NCBI GenBank assembly: GCA_963797475.1
Contig: CAWCPR010000012.1
Location: 62,001 to 126,000 of the forward strand
Direction: 5' to 3'
Source: CAWCPR01 sp963797475
GTDB taxonomy: Bacteria > Chloroflexota > Anaerolineae > Anaerolineales > UBA4823
Length of the DNA stretch: 64,000 bases
In this document: one piece after another, positions 45,736 through 54,800 of the stretch
Numbering within the stretch: position 1 is the first letter of the stretch
Layout of the letters: each line of letters opens with the position of its first letter
Made by a program: the position numbers and the translations under genes
Notes under the pieces: model-generated
The model's database searches: none
What the model saw: the letters and a program-made list of their open reading frames with translations, nothing else
Told to the model about the DNA's origin: nothing

Positions 45736-47546
45736 GGGAATTCCATCGCCCCGATGAAAGCTTCTACCGTGTTAAGCCCTTCGGGCAGCGCCTGCCCGTT
45801 GGCGCGCATCCGCTCCACCAGGCGGCGCAGGGCCGTGGGACGCAGCGAGGCCCGCTGCACGATCTCCGGGGAGCCGAACAGCTCGGCGGGCGTTCCATCG
45901 AACACCTTCTCGCCATCCGCCATCACGATGGCGCGCTCGACATAGGCGTCCACCAGACGCATGTCGTGCGTGATCATCAGCACCGTGATGCCCTCCTGCC
46001 TCAGCCCGTCGATCAACTGCATCAGCCGGTCGGTCATGCGCTTGTCCTGGCCATAGGTGGGCTCATCCACAATTAACAGGCGGGCATGTCCGCCGACCAG
46101 CATGGTGGCTACTCCCAGCCGGCGCTTGGCGCCCGCGCTCAGGGCGAAGGGATGGCTTTGAGCCACATCGGCGAGTTCCAAACGCTGGAGCATGGCCTGA
46201 ACCCGGCGTTCGATCTCGGCCGGGTCTTCGACCCCCTGCGCCAGCAGGCTGTAAGATAGCTCTTCCTCGACCGTATCGCACAGGAATTGGTGCTCCGGGT
46301 TCTGGAATACGAGAGCGATCTTGTTTGCCAGGTCCTGCACGCGCCACTTCCTGGCCGGTCGGTCGAACAGGATCAGCTCCCCGCCGGCCGGTTTCAACAG
46401 CCCCACCAGGAGCTTGCTCAGGGTGCTCTTGCCCGCTCCGTTCTGGCCCACGATGGCCAGGATTTCCCCCTGGCGTATCTCAAAGGACACCCCTCGCAGG
46501 GCCTGGGTTTTGGGACCATAAGCGAAGCGCACGTCCCGAGCCGTCACCAGCGCTTCCCCGGGATGAGCCGGCTTTTCAATTTCGCGATCCGGCTCCTTGA
46601 AACGAATCCCTTGCGGCGAAAGCAAGCCGGTCAGAGCGTTTGCTGCTTCCTCCACGGTCAACGGGACTTCGCCGGCTGGCAATAACCCGCGCCGGTGCAG
46701 TTGCAAGCCGATCTCGGTGGGTTCTGGCAGCCACACGCCCAGCTCGAGCAATTCCAGGCCCTTCTCGGCGATCACCCGGCGCGGCGTGCCTTGAGCCAGC
46801 ACCCGGCCGCCAGCCAGCACGATCATATCATCCGCCTGGGCGATGAACTCGTCCAGGTCCTTGGTCACCAGCACCACCGTCCTGCCTTCCGAGCGCAGCC
46901 TCAGGATCATCTGGTGAACGGCATGCGTGGCGGCCGGGTCCAGATTGGCAGTCGGCTCGTCCAGCACAATTAATGGCGTCTGCATGGCCAGGACAGTCGC
47001 CAGGCCGAGTTTTTGGATCTGGCCTCCGGACAGCGCCCAGACCAGATTCTTACGCAGCGGATCCAGGTCCACATAATCGAGCGCCTCGTCTACACGCCGG
47101 GCGACTTCCTCCACCGGCAGGCACAGGTTTTCGGGGCCGAAGGCGACTTCATCTTCCACTTGCAGGGTGGCGAACATCCATTCCGGGTCCTGGAAAAGCA
47201 GGCCGGTGGATTGGGCCAGGTCTTTTACCGGGGTTTGGGTGGTAGGAAGGCCATCGACGACCACTTCCCCGTCCAGCTTGCCGCCTAACAAATGGGGGAT
47301 GACGCCGTTCAACAGTTGGCACAAGGTGGACTTACCGGAACCCGAAGGGCCTACCAGCAGCGTGAACGAGCCGCGCTGGATGGACAGGCTCACATCGATG
47401 AGAGCCGGCTCGGTCTTCTCAAAGTGCGTGTAGGTGACCCGCTCGAATACGACGATTGGCCCGCCCGTAGAAGGCCGGGTGGGCGCTGCTTCGCGCGAAG
47501 GGATCGCCTGGAGATCCGGATTAGGCTGGCCTCTATCCACCTCCAC
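45732..47546 (-). CDS. ykoD: Fused two-domain ECF ATPase (YkoD-like)
   Basis: 604 residues with two ABC modules: Walker A GPSGSGKST and GQNGAGKST, signatures LSGGQIQK and LSAGAKRR (the second is degenerate), and Walker B LIVLDEPTANLD and LLIVDEPTYGQD. EcfA and EcfA' are fused in one chain as in YkoD. The start near 47546 (ATG, 5 bp after the S component) is short of ribosome signal, which fits coupled translation. The first 30 residues are variable. Confidence 0.9.
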   Translation of the reverse strand: MEVDRGQPNPDLQAIPSREAAPTRPSTGGPIVVFERVTYTHFEKTEPALIDVSLSIQRGSFTLLVGPSGSGKSTLCQLLNGVIPHLLGGKLDGEVVVDGLPTTQTPVKDLAQSTGLLFQDPEWMFATLQVEDEVAFGPENLCLPVEEVARRVDEALDYVDLDPLRKNLVWALSGGQIQKLGLATVLAMQTPLIVLDEPTANLDPAATHAVHQMILRLRSEGRTVVLVTKDLDEFIAQADDMIVLAGGRVLAQGTPRRVIAEKGLELLELGVWLPEPTEIGLQLHRRGLLPAGEVPLTVEEAANALTGLLSPQGIRFKEPDREIEKPAHPGEALVTARDVRFAYGPKTQALRGVSFEIRQGEILAIVGQNGAGKSTLSKLLVGLLKPAGGELILFDRPARKWRVQDLANKIALVFQNPEHQFLCDTVEEELSYSLLAQGVEDPAEIERRVQAMLQRLELADVAQSHPFALSAGAKRRLGVATMLVGGHARLLIVDEPTYGQDKRMTDRLMQLIDGLRQEGITVLMITHDMRLVDAYVERAIVMADGEKVFDGTPAELFGSPEIVQRASLRPTALRRLVERMRANGQALPEGLNTVEAFIGAMEFP

Positions 47547-47550
47547 GCGC

Positions 47551-48147
47551 TTACGTTTGCCTGGCTGCCCGCACCAGCCCCGTCCTGGCGATCATCTTAC
47601 CGAGCCAATAGCCTAACAGGCCGGAGAAAATAGCCCCGGAAATCAGGTTGATCGGAGCCGCGATCCAGTACTGTTGGATAACCGAGGCGGTCGTATCCCA
47701 ACCAAACAGGTAGGCCGTCCAGACCGTGCCAAACTGGGAGGCGGCTGCGCCAGCCATGGCAAAGGCCAGCGGGCCGAAAGAACGATAATTACAGATGGCC
47801 ATGACGATCTCAGCCGCCAGGCCCTGGGTGAACCCCCAGCCAATCGTGCTGATCCCCGAGGGGTTGCCCAACAGGGCCTCAATGCTCGATTCCAGAATCC
47901 CGATAATCAGCATGCTGCCTGGCTTGCGCACCAGGAAGAACGCCAGCAAGTAAGCCCACATGAAGGTGCCTTGCAGGGCGGCACCCGCCAGCGGTCCGCC
48001 AGCCGCATTGGCCGCATTCCACACGATCCCCAGCCCAACGTTGACCACGCCCGAGATCGCGCCGATCACTGCCAGCAGGATCAAATCCCGGGTTGAATAG
48101 TTGAAGTTCCATCCGCCGGTACTGGCTTCATTACCCGTTGCTTTCAT
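47551..48147 (-). CDS. ykoE: ECF substrate-binding S component (YkoE-like)
   Basis: 198 residues, ATG 48147 behind AAAGGAG. Five or six membrane helices; the opening FNYSTRDLILLAVIGAISGVVNVGLGIVWNAA and the glycine-rich ILESSIEALLGNPSGISTIGWGFTQGLAAEI match the YkoE family, linked to thiamine or its hydroxymethylpyrimidine part in Bacillus. No TPP riboswitch is visible upstream, and the neighbours are a methylamine-type methyltransferase and a Rieske oxygenase, so the substrate here may differ. Confidence 0.85.
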   Translation of the reverse strand: MKATGNEASTGGWNFNYSTRDLILLAVIGAISGVVNVGLGIVWNAANAAGGPLAGAALQGTFMWAYLLAFFLVRKPGSMLIIGILESSIEALLGNPSGISTIGWGFTQGLAAEIVMAICNYRSFGPLAFAMAGAAASQFGTVWTAYLFGWDTTASVIQQYWIAAPINLISGAIFSGLLGYWLGKMIARTGLVRAARQT

Positions 48148-48200
48148 TTCGGACTCCTTTCTTCAATCCACAAAAGATTGAACGAGATAGGGAACGGATT

Positions 48201-48287
48201 TCAGGCTGGGCGCTTTGACATACGCGCCACCAACCCCAGGACAACGACAATAACCAGATTGATCAAGATCATCATCAGCAGAGTCAT
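48201..48287 (-). CDS. 28-residue single-span membrane peptide
   Basis: ATG 48287 behind a near-perfect AAAGGAGGTGA with 10 bases spacing, stop TGA at 48201. It opens MTLLMMILINLVIVVVLG and ends in the basic tail SKRPA, i.e. one membrane helix with positive inside. It lies between the methyltransferase and the S component in the same direction, 53 bp before ykoE. It is too short for routine gene callers. A small regulatory or accessory subunit of the transporter is possible. Confidence 0.6.
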   Translation of the reverse strand: MTLLMMILINLVIVVVLGLVARMSKRPA

Positions 48288-48336
48288 CGTATTCTCACCT
48301 CCTTTCCAGGCGAAGATTTTCTTTCTCTCATTCCCC

Positions 48337-49707
48337 TCAGACTTTTAACCCCATCTCTCGTAGTTCGGTTTTCACTTCCTCGTAAATTGCCTGCCAGGAA
48401 TCGAGGGGTTGGATGCGGGCCAGGTCATACACCTGGTCAAAAGGAAGCCCCGGGTTGCCGCCCTCGCGCTCGAAGACAGGCTCGTATTTCGGCAGCAGGC
48501 GCAGCGCCCATTCGTTGGCCTCTTTCAGGCTCATCTGCATGTGGTGCGAAGCCAGGGCCACCTCGGCCATCCAGCGCGCTTCCAGGCCGGAGCAGTTGGG
48601 CAGCAGGCCGTCGGCCGAGCCGCAGCCCTCCAGGTGGCTGGCCGTCACCGCGTTGACGATGGCGTTCGCGGCGGTCTCATAAAGAAGCTCGCGAGTCCCC
48701 GCTCCTGATTTGGGATAAATATCGGCGACGATAATGGCCGGCGCGTTGCGGGCGAAGGCCTGGCCGACTGTGCTGATGATCCACAGCACCTCACGGGTGG
48801 AAGTCGCCACGTGACGGATATGGATGGGGTGCAGGATGTGGTAGTCGGCCAGACAGGTTATGTTGGCGACCAGGAAGGAGGCCACATTGACCACTGCTGA
48901 CCCAACCGGCCCGCCAGCGAAGCCCCCCATCATCACGCAGGGCAGCGAGGCGTTCAGCATGCCGTATTCCAGGGAGTTAACCGCCCGGGCGATATTCCGG
49001 AAATCCATCTTCAGCTCGTTCAGGACCGGCACCAAGTGGGAGTTGCATGGCCGCAGGTAGCGGCGCTGGGCGACAGCCAGGTCTCCCAGCTCGGAGACGC
49101 TGCTCTGCGCCGCCAGCATCCCCATCCCGGGTCGCCCGGCCCGGCTAAGACCTTCATGCAGGTAGTGCAGCTCGCGGCGGGTCGAGACGATCTCGATCGG
49201 GGCGCCGGTGACCACCGGCCGCCCATCCACCTCAGCCAGGGAGCCGCAGGTCGCCAGGTCGATCAGCGGCTCCTGCATGTACGAGATGACGTTGGGCAGG
49301 AACAAACGCTCGGGGATGGGCGTACCCGGGCTGCCGCCGAAGAAGAGCGGCGGCCGCTCGTCGCCCAACCGGCGAGCATACAGGCTGCGCGCCTCTTTGC
49401 CCTCTCCCATCAGCAGGCTTTGGGGCATCGTCCGTATCCCGGATTCGATCTCCTCACGGGAAAGGGAGATGACCCGATGGGTGGAGGTGCAATAGGCCCC
49501 CAGCTCGACGGCCAGCTCGAAGCCGGCCTGGAATACAGCGTCTACCATGGCCGGGTCATCGGTGACGATCTCGGCGCGATCCCACTCCAGGCGGTATTTT
49601 TTTACAAGTCGCTTGGTGGTCGCCGCGACCCTGTCCAGGTCCCAGTCTGCTTCAGAAAGCTGAGGGCCGTCGTTGGCCCGGTCCAGGATTTCCAGGTAGT
49701 TCATCAT
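48337..49707 (-). CDS. MtmB-like corrinoid methyltransferase lacking pyrrolysine
   Basis: 456 residues, ATG 49707. It aligns from memory with archaeal monomethylamine methyltransferase MtmB along its length: DRANDGPQLSEADWDLDRV, GAYCTSTHRVISLSREEI, AGRPGMGM and CSGLEARWMAEVALA. At the pyrrolysine position (after GRPGMGM) there is Leu198, encoded by CTG, and no in-frame TAG occurs, so it is a non-pyrrolysine homologue as known for MttB/MtgB relatives. No corrinoid-protein gene is nearby. It is first in the operon with the ECF transporter. Confidence 0.8.
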   Translation of the reverse strand: MMNYLEILDRANDGPQLSEADWDLDRVAATTKRLVKKYRLEWDRAEIVTDDPAMVDAVFQAGFELAVELGAYCTSTHRVISLSREEIESGIRTMPQSLLMGEGKEARSLYARRLGDERPPLFFGGSPGTPIPERLFLPNVISYMQEPLIDLATCGSLAEVDGRPVVTGAPIEIVSTRRELHYLHEGLSRAGRPGMGMLAAQSSVSELGDLAVAQRRYLRPCNSHLVPVLNELKMDFRNIARAVNSLEYGMLNASLPCVMMGGFAGGPVGSAVVNVASFLVANITCLADYHILHPIHIRHVATSTREVLWIISTVGQAFARNAPAIIVADIYPKSGAGTRELLYETAANAIVNAVTASHLEGCGSADGLLPNCSGLEARWMAEVALASHHMQMSLKEANEWALRLLPKYEPVFEREGGNPGLPFDQVYDLARIQPLDSWQAIYEEVKTELREMGLKV

Positions 49708-49929
49708 AGCTGAGACCCCAATCCAGAATTCGTGTCTGCCAGGCTGGGTGAAGCGGACATCATCCTGCGCACCGCCCGAAAGGTAAACGCTTCCGAGATA
49801 TAGTATTCCTGCGAGTATTTGTCATGTCCGCAAAAGTTATGTGCGAGGTTAAAGAGAGCGAACAACTGCTGATAAAATTATAACAGGACACGGCTAATGG
49901 GGGTCAACAGGAAGGGAGTGGAGGTAAAC
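49708..49929. promoter_or_regulatory. Divergent promoter region
   Basis: 222 bp between the divergent mtmB-like and Rieske genes, which are probably co-regulated from here. An AT-rich run ending TATAAC (near 49877-49883) is a possible -10 box for the Rieske gene; no clear -35 is visible. Confidence 0.4.
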
Positions 49930-50898
49930 ATGATTCAAGATCCGGTGCTGATAAACGATTGGCACGTCGTGGCTCGTTCTGAAGATATCCCGGAGGGCAC
50001 GATCCAATCCGCTCGACTGCTGGAGGAGGATCTGGTGCTCTGGCGTGTGGGCGGCCAGGTGCAGGTATGGAAAGACCTGTGCGTCCACCGTGGAACCCGT
50101 CTATCCCTGGGTGCCGTCCAGGATGATCACCTGGTGTGCCCGTACCACGGCTGGGTTTACGACCGCTCGGGCCAGTGTGTGCGCATGCCGGCCCACCCAG
50201 ATCAAACCCCCTCGCCGCGCGCCCAGGCCCAGGTCTATCCGTCTCAGGAGCGGTATGGGCTCGTTTGGGTCTCTCTGGGCAGCCCAACCCAGGATATCCC
50301 CCCTTTTCCCGAGTGGGATGACCCCTCTTTCCGGAAAGTATTCTGCGGCCCGTATACCTACCATGCCGCAGGACCGCGGGCTATCGAGAACTTCCTCGAC
50401 GTTGCCCACTTCCCGTACGTACACGCAGGGCTGCTAGGGGATCCCCAGCGACCGGATGTGGGCGATTACGAAGCAGAGATCGGTCCGGAAGGCGTGATCG
50501 CCCGGGGCATTCGGATCTGGCAGCCAGACCCGGACGGCACAGGCCAAGGTGCGGAGGTGGTTTATACGTACTGCGCTTTCCGCCCGCTGACCGCTTACTT
50601 TACGAAAACCTCCGCAGGGCCCAGGTTCGCAGCGTTTTTCACGATCACGCCGGTGAGCGAGCTCCACTCGATAAGCTGGATGTGGCTGGCCTTGAATTAC
50701 CGGCGTGACACGCCGGATGAAGAATTGCAGGCGTTCGAAGATAAAATTATGTCCCAGGATATCCCGATCGTCGAATCGCAGCGTCCCGAGCTGCTGCCGC
50801 TCGACCTGCAGGCGGAGCTGCACCTGCGCAGCGATCGCACGGCGATTGCCTACCGCAAGTGGCTGAACCTGTTAGGCCTGACGTTTGGGACGGCGTAA
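49930..50898 (+). CDS. Rieske non-haem iron oxygenase, alpha subunit
   Basis: 322 residues from ATG 49930 (GGAGG five bases upstream); an ATG 11 codons earlier is less likely. The Rieske 2Fe-2S site is LCVHRGTRL ... LVCPYHGW (Cys-x-His and Cys-x2-His, about residues 50-72). The mononuclear iron site is ENFLDVAHFPYVHAG. The size and single-chain form match VanA/TsaM/CntA-type demethylases and hydroxylases. The reductase partner is not in view. Together with the MtmB-like gene and transporter it may act on a methylated amine or related heterocycle; this is inference. Confidence 0.85.
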   Translation: MIQDPVLINDWHVVARSEDIPEGTIQSARLLEEDLVLWRVGGQVQVWKDLCVHRGTRLSLGAVQDDHLVCPYHGWVYDRSGQCVRMPAHPDQTPSPRAQAQVYPSQERYGLVWVSLGSPTQDIPPFPEWDDPSFRKVFCGPYTYHAAGPRAIENFLDVAHFPYVHAGLLGDPQRPDVGDYEAEIGPEGVIARGIRIWQPDPDGTGQGAEVVYTYCAFRPLTAYFTKTSAGPRFAAFFTITPVSELHSISWMWLALNYRRDTPDEELQAFEDKIMSQDIPIVESQRPELLPLDLQAELHLRSDRTAIAYRKWLNLLGLTFGTA

Positions 50899-50942
50899 AT
50901 CGAGGCAAGTCAGAAATAATTACATGCCCCGCTACCTGCCGG

Positions 50943-51030
50943 TCAAGCTACCAGGCGAATGTACAGATTGCCGCCCTCAACTTTGGCCTCAAATTGGTCC
51001 AGGGGACGCGGCGGCGGCTCTTTGGTGACA
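50943..51030 (-). pseudogene. Fragment of a Rieske iron-sulfur protein C-terminus
   Basis: The frame reads VTKEPPPRPLDQFEAKVEG and ends GGNLYIRLVA, which resembles the last 25 residues of cytochrome bc1/b6f-type Rieske proteins (PPPRPLDRFEVxVExGxVYI). Nothing upstream belongs to it. Confidence 0.45.
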
Positions 51031-51045
51031 TAACTATCATGGAAT

Positions 51046-51265
51046 AGAAGCTCGCAATGTATTAGACCTGCTGACCCAACTTGCGAATAAATCGCTTGTC
51101 GTCGTTGAGCGTGTGCCAGGCCAGGCGACACGCTTCAGACTTTTAGAGACCATCCACCAGTACGGGCGGGAAAAGCTGCGAGCGGCGGGCGAAGCTGGGG
51201 TGGTGGAGGTGCGGCATCGCGATTGGTATATGAAAATGGCCATACAGGCTGGGCCCGAATTAAAA
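51046..51265 (+). pseudogene. Fragment of an NB-ARC/LuxR- or SARP-type regulator
   Basis: The frame reads LDLLTQLANKSLVVVERV, then TRFRLLETIHQYGREKL, then HRDWYMKMA: the segment just after the NB-ARC ATPase in large bacterial regulators (Ser-Leu-Val and Tyr-Gly-x-Glu-Lys-Leu signature). No start and no continuation are visible. Confidence 0.6.
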
Positions 51266-52351
51266 CCGATACATTTTGTCGGTAATTCTAATCCCAGTAC
51301 CGTTCCCTTCCTACCCCTATATCTGGTGGGTACCCCAATTTTTCCCAAAGAGCCTATATCTAGAACGTGATCGGCGGGTATACCGCGGAAGCGTCCCCCC
51401 GACTCTTTTGCGGTATACCCACAGCACACGGGGTCGCAAGTATAGGTATTTAAAGATTGTTTGCTAGCACAGCGCCAGAATGGGGAAGCCTTGAAAGCTG
51501 TTACGGGCCCTCAGCTTACCATGGAGTTAAATCCCATAGAACCCACGGTGATCGAACAGAGTAATCCGATCCGACGAATTGCTTTGTAGTCCTCGATGTG
51601 TTTGGTTATCAACCTAATATTCACTCCCACTACTACAACTTTCAGAACCCTGCCTATAGTCCGAACGCACCTCCAGTCCATAGCTGAAGCCCTTACTCAT
51701 TCTGTGGGATTGACATCTGCACTTCCCCTATATTGACAACATAAAAACTGAATTATCGTCCCCTCGAATAAATTCCGCCCCAATAGTAAATCGATCTGCA
51801 GCCTGAGTAGCTGAGTGCAGGGTTAGCTTCTCCGACCAGGCTGTCATCCCGCAGACCGGGACTGTGATGACGGGTCACCGGAAAGAACGCTGGCCAAGGT
51901 GTATCCACCGCCGCCAAAAGGTTTTCCCAGGTCTGCCATAAGACATTTGCCTTGACCAAAACGGGTCATTGATCCTGGCCAATGCGGGACGATTAACCGC
52001 CTTGGAGAAGGACGTGTGTTTGTGGCCTGTTTTTTCGTCTCGCCGTACAATGCGTCCTAACCATCTGAACGCGTTTGTATTTACCGGTTGGATTCTGGAG
52101 GGAGAGCATGAAACGGGTATTCGTCTTTGGCGGCACCACCCCAAGTTTTCACCTCGATGGCTTCATAATGGGGGAGAGCAGCGCTTGTACTTGCGGCTGG
52201 TCCAGGCGGCCTTGGGTTGAGCAGCGTGGGCGGTATGCCTGTAGTGTTTTAGGATGAGCAAACTGAGCCGTGTTTTCCTCGCAAGGAACGAAGGCTCGGA
52301 ACTCGTCTGATCGTGTAATTCCGGCCATCACCGCCTAAGGGGATAAAGAAA

Positions 52352-53461
52352 ATGAACATCCGGCTGCTTACTACTTCCTGGCAGCGCACCTTGGGGGCTA
52401 TGTTCTGGAAAAGACTGGGAAACACCGGCCTGGCATTTCTTTACCCCTTTGCTGCCTCACGCCTGTTTCATACCTTCTTCTGCCCACCCTTGCGCCTGAC
52501 GGTGTTGTCCGAACAAGGGGAGATTGTTTTTAACCGGGTGATGCCTCCCTGCCGCTTCGTTCGTTTGCCGGTAACCCGCCTGATTTTGGAGACCGACCCG
52601 GCTGCCTCATTGCCTCCCCTGGAAGATTTGCGTGCTCTGCTCAAGATCCCTCTCGGCGTTCCCCCCGCTTCCTGGGATGAAACTATTTCCCCGGACCGGC
52701 TGGTGGATAAAGTGCTGGAGCAGGCAGTGGCCGACATGCGCAGGGCTTACGAAGTCCACCAGCGTTCGGGGCCTGTGCGCTCGGAGGTGTTACGAGCCAG
52801 GTTCGCCCCCTGGGAGCGCGGGGACCTGTGTACAGCAGCCATTACGATTTTGGATGGAGCCGAGAATTATTCTCTTCCCCGGTCTGCGATCTCTTTCTCC
52901 TACCAGATCCTGCAAGTGGAAAAGCCTCATCTGGAAGAGCTGGCAGCGGCCTCTCTGGCTGGCCAGCCCTGGAAAGCGGACTTCCCCCAGGAGTGCCTGC
53001 GCTGCGGGAAAGCAGCCTCCTGGCGGCAGGCGCTCGCGATCCCGCCGGGGCAAGCGGTGGAAATGGCCTGGCGCTACGAGCGTCCGGAGAACGCCGTTCC
53101 GTTGTGCAAGCGCTGCGCTTACCGGCTGGATTGGTCGCGACGGGAGAGCCTGCGCATCGACCTGGCCTGGGGGCTTTGGGGACCGCGCTTCGAAGCGTTC
53201 CGGATGTGGCACTCGGCTCGTGAACAGGTGCGCTTTCTTGGAGATTGGGACCGGGAAACGCACCCGCTCTGGCCGTCCCAGTTTGGCGGCGACGCCTGGG
53301 AGACCGGGAGCGGGGCCAAGGCGCAGGCCGATCCACGCCCACCCGACGGAGTCCAGCGTACGCAGGCGCACCAGGCCGCCCTGGCTCGCGCCCTGGGTGT
53401 AAGGTTTGACCCGCGACCCCAACGGGATACCTCCCCATATTTTTTGCTAAAGTATGGTTGA
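52352..53461 (+). CDS. Hypothetical protein with paired CxxC zinc motif
   Basis: 369 residues, ATG 52352 with AAGGGG upstream. Features: an aromatic, possibly membrane-associated N-terminus (about 15-50), a central region (about 90-200), two CxxC pairs (CLRCGKA about 221 and CKRCAY about 252) likely binding one zinc, and a Trp-rich end (FRMWHSAREQVRFLGDWDRE). No family recognised. It is the first gene of the rightward pilus/transfer cluster; its last codons overlap the next open frame. Confidence 0.65.
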   Translation: MNIRLLTTSWQRTLGAMFWKRLGNTGLAFLYPFAASRLFHTFFCPPLRLTVLSEQGEIVFNRVMPPCRFVRLPVTRLILETDPAASLPPLEDLRALLKIPLGVPPASWDETISPDRLVDKVLEQAVADMRRAYEVHQRSGPVRSEVLRARFAPWERGDLCTAAITILDGAENYSLPRSAISFSYQILQVEKPHLEELAAASLAGQPWKADFPQECLRCGKAASWRQALAIPPGQAVEMAWRYERPENAVPLCKRCAYRLDWSRRESLRIDLAWGLWGPRFEAFRMWHSAREQVRFLGDWDRETHPLWPSQFGGDAWETGSGAKAQADPRPPDGVQRTQAHQAALARALGVRFDPRPQRDTSPYFLLKYG

Positions 53462-53492
53462 TCGGGTAGATTTGAAGAGAGGAGGCTGGTCG

Positions 53493-54386
53493 ATGCTGCT
53501 GTTGGTCTTTCTGGGTGCACTCAGCCTGGCTGTGCTGGCGTTCGAGCTGCTCACTACGCTCCAGGCCGCGCTTTCGAGCTATGGACGCTTGCGCACAGCT
53601 GGTCGCCTGGTGGGCGCGACGGCGGAGGGCGCCCCAACTCCAGCGCGGCGCTCTACCTGGGAAGCCCTACTCCTGGCCCTCTTCCCCCGGCGTTTTGGCC
53701 TCCTGCCAGACAAGGGATCGATGGATGTGGCCGACCTCCTGCGCCGTTCCGGTTACCCCTATGACACCCCAGGTGAATTCTACGCCGCGGCTGTACAGAC
53801 CTTCGCAGCTTTCTTACTACTGGCTGGCATAGTAGCCGGGGCGCTGGCTGCCCTGGGACAGCCACTGGCGGCGCCGTTCGTGGCCCTGGCCCTGATCATC
53901 CTGGGGTTGCGCTGGCCCCACGCACGACTGAAAAGCCTGGCCCGCCGCCGGGCAGAGGCTTTGCGCAGCAACCTGTTGCTCGGCCTTTCAGTGCTCGAAT
54001 CTTTGCTCTCATCTGGGGTCCAGGTGCAGGAGGCGCTGCGCCGGACGGCCGGCATCGGCGGGCCTTTTAACAACCTGCTGGGATTGTTGGTGGCCCGCAT
54101 GAAAGTGGAGGATTTCGAACGGGCGATCCAAACCGCTCGCTCCCACCTGCCAGACTCCTCGGATATGGAGGCGCAGCTTTTTCTTCAGGACCTGGATGAT
54201 TTTTTTGTTAGAGGTCGCCCAATTCTCGATAGCGTGCAGGCGCTTCGGGAGGCCGCGCGCCGGGGAATGGTGGAAGCCACCGAAGCTCGAGCGTCGCTGG
54301 TACGCCAGAGGAGCAGCCTGTACGGCATTCTGGCTGTGCTCGGCCTGCTTTTCTTCTTGATCGGCCCGTTCCTGGGCGGGTTCTAA
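53493..54386 (+). CDS. TadB/TadC-like inner-membrane pilus assembly protein
   Basis: 297 residues from ATG 53493 (GGAGG seven bases upstream); the frame is open from 53454. It has an N-terminal helix, a central pair (FAAFLLLAGIVAGALAALG, FVALALIILGL), a cytoplasmic T2SSF-type segment (LLLGLSVLESLLSSGVQVQEALRRTAG) and a C-terminal helix ending in FLGGF. This is the topology of TadB/TadC, the platform of Flp/Tad pili. The usual TadA ATPase is not in the window. Confidence 0.7.
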   Translation: MLLLVFLGALSLAVLAFELLTTLQAALSSYGRLRTAGRLVGATAEGAPTPARRSTWEALLLALFPRRFGLLPDKGSMDVADLLRRSGYPYDTPGEFYAAAVQTFAAFLLLAGIVAGALAALGQPLAAPFVALALIILGLRWPHARLKSLARRRAEALRSNLLLGLSVLESLLSSGVQVQEALRRTAGIGGPFNNLLGLLVARMKVEDFERAIQTARSHLPDSSDMEAQLFLQDLDDFFVRGRPILDSVQALREAARRGMVEATEARASLVRQRSSLYGILAVLGLLFFLIGPFLGGF

Positions 54387-54600
54387 TGTGGGTCGCCGTC
54401 AGAGACCTGGAAAGCTTCGAGAACTTTTGGTATTTACTCGCCCCGGTCAGGGCCTAATCAGATGAATGTTTGCTTATTGGGCAAGGGTTTCCAAACATTG
54501 GTTCCAACCTGTTCTGCTCGATGCGGGTCAGGAGGCGAGAGCGCTATCCCGTTAATCGTTCGTATCTTCAAACTTTACCCTTTTTTAGAGGAGGTGTGCA

Positions 54601-54798
54601 ATGAAAACGAAAATCAAGCGTTTTATCGGCTTTCTCCGCGATCGGCGGAGCGAAAAAGGCCAGGACTTTCCGGAGTACGCCTTGATCCTGGGCACCATTG
54701 CCGTCGTGGCGTTGGCCGTGCTTGCCCCGCTCAGGACGGCGATCATAAACGCCTTCAATTTCGCTATCGCGGCCCTGCAGGCAGCCGTAGGAGGTTAG
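54601..54798 (+). CDS. flp: Flp/Fap-type pilin
   Basis: 65 residues, ATG 54601 with GAGGAGG. A short basic leader (KTKIKRFIGFLRDRRSEKG) is followed by QDFPEYALILGTIAVVALAV: processing site Gly before the mature N-terminus, Glu at mature position 5 and Tyr at 6, as in Flp pilins. It would be processed by the A24-type peptidase at 61180. Three TadE/TadG-like minor subunits follow. Confidence 0.85.
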   Translation: MKTKIKRFIGFLRDRRSEKGQDFPEYALILGTIAVVALAVLAPLRTAIINAFNFAIAALQAAVGG

Positions 54799-54800
54799 CC

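Larger units (their letters stand above)
50899..52351. other. Decayed, gene-poor junction region
   Basis: About 1.45 kb without an intact gene. It holds two recognisable gene remnants (50943-51030 minus, 51046-51265 plus). From 51270 to 52350 I see no supported feature; base composition is lower in GC than either flank. It separates the metabolic genes from the pilus/transfer cluster. Confidence 0.6.

Noticed and set aside
48337..49707. Pyrrolysine-containing methylamine methyltransferase
   Set aside because: No in-frame TAG; the aligned position is Leu198.
49708..49929. TPP riboswitch upstream of the YkoEDC-like operon
   Set aside because: A CTGAGA string occurs only on the wrong strand, and the second conserved TPP arm is missing.
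54462..54800. Longer start for the TadE-like protein
   Set aside because: It would overlap the whole flp gene in another frame; ATG 54801 has a ribosome site and gives a normal TadE leader.
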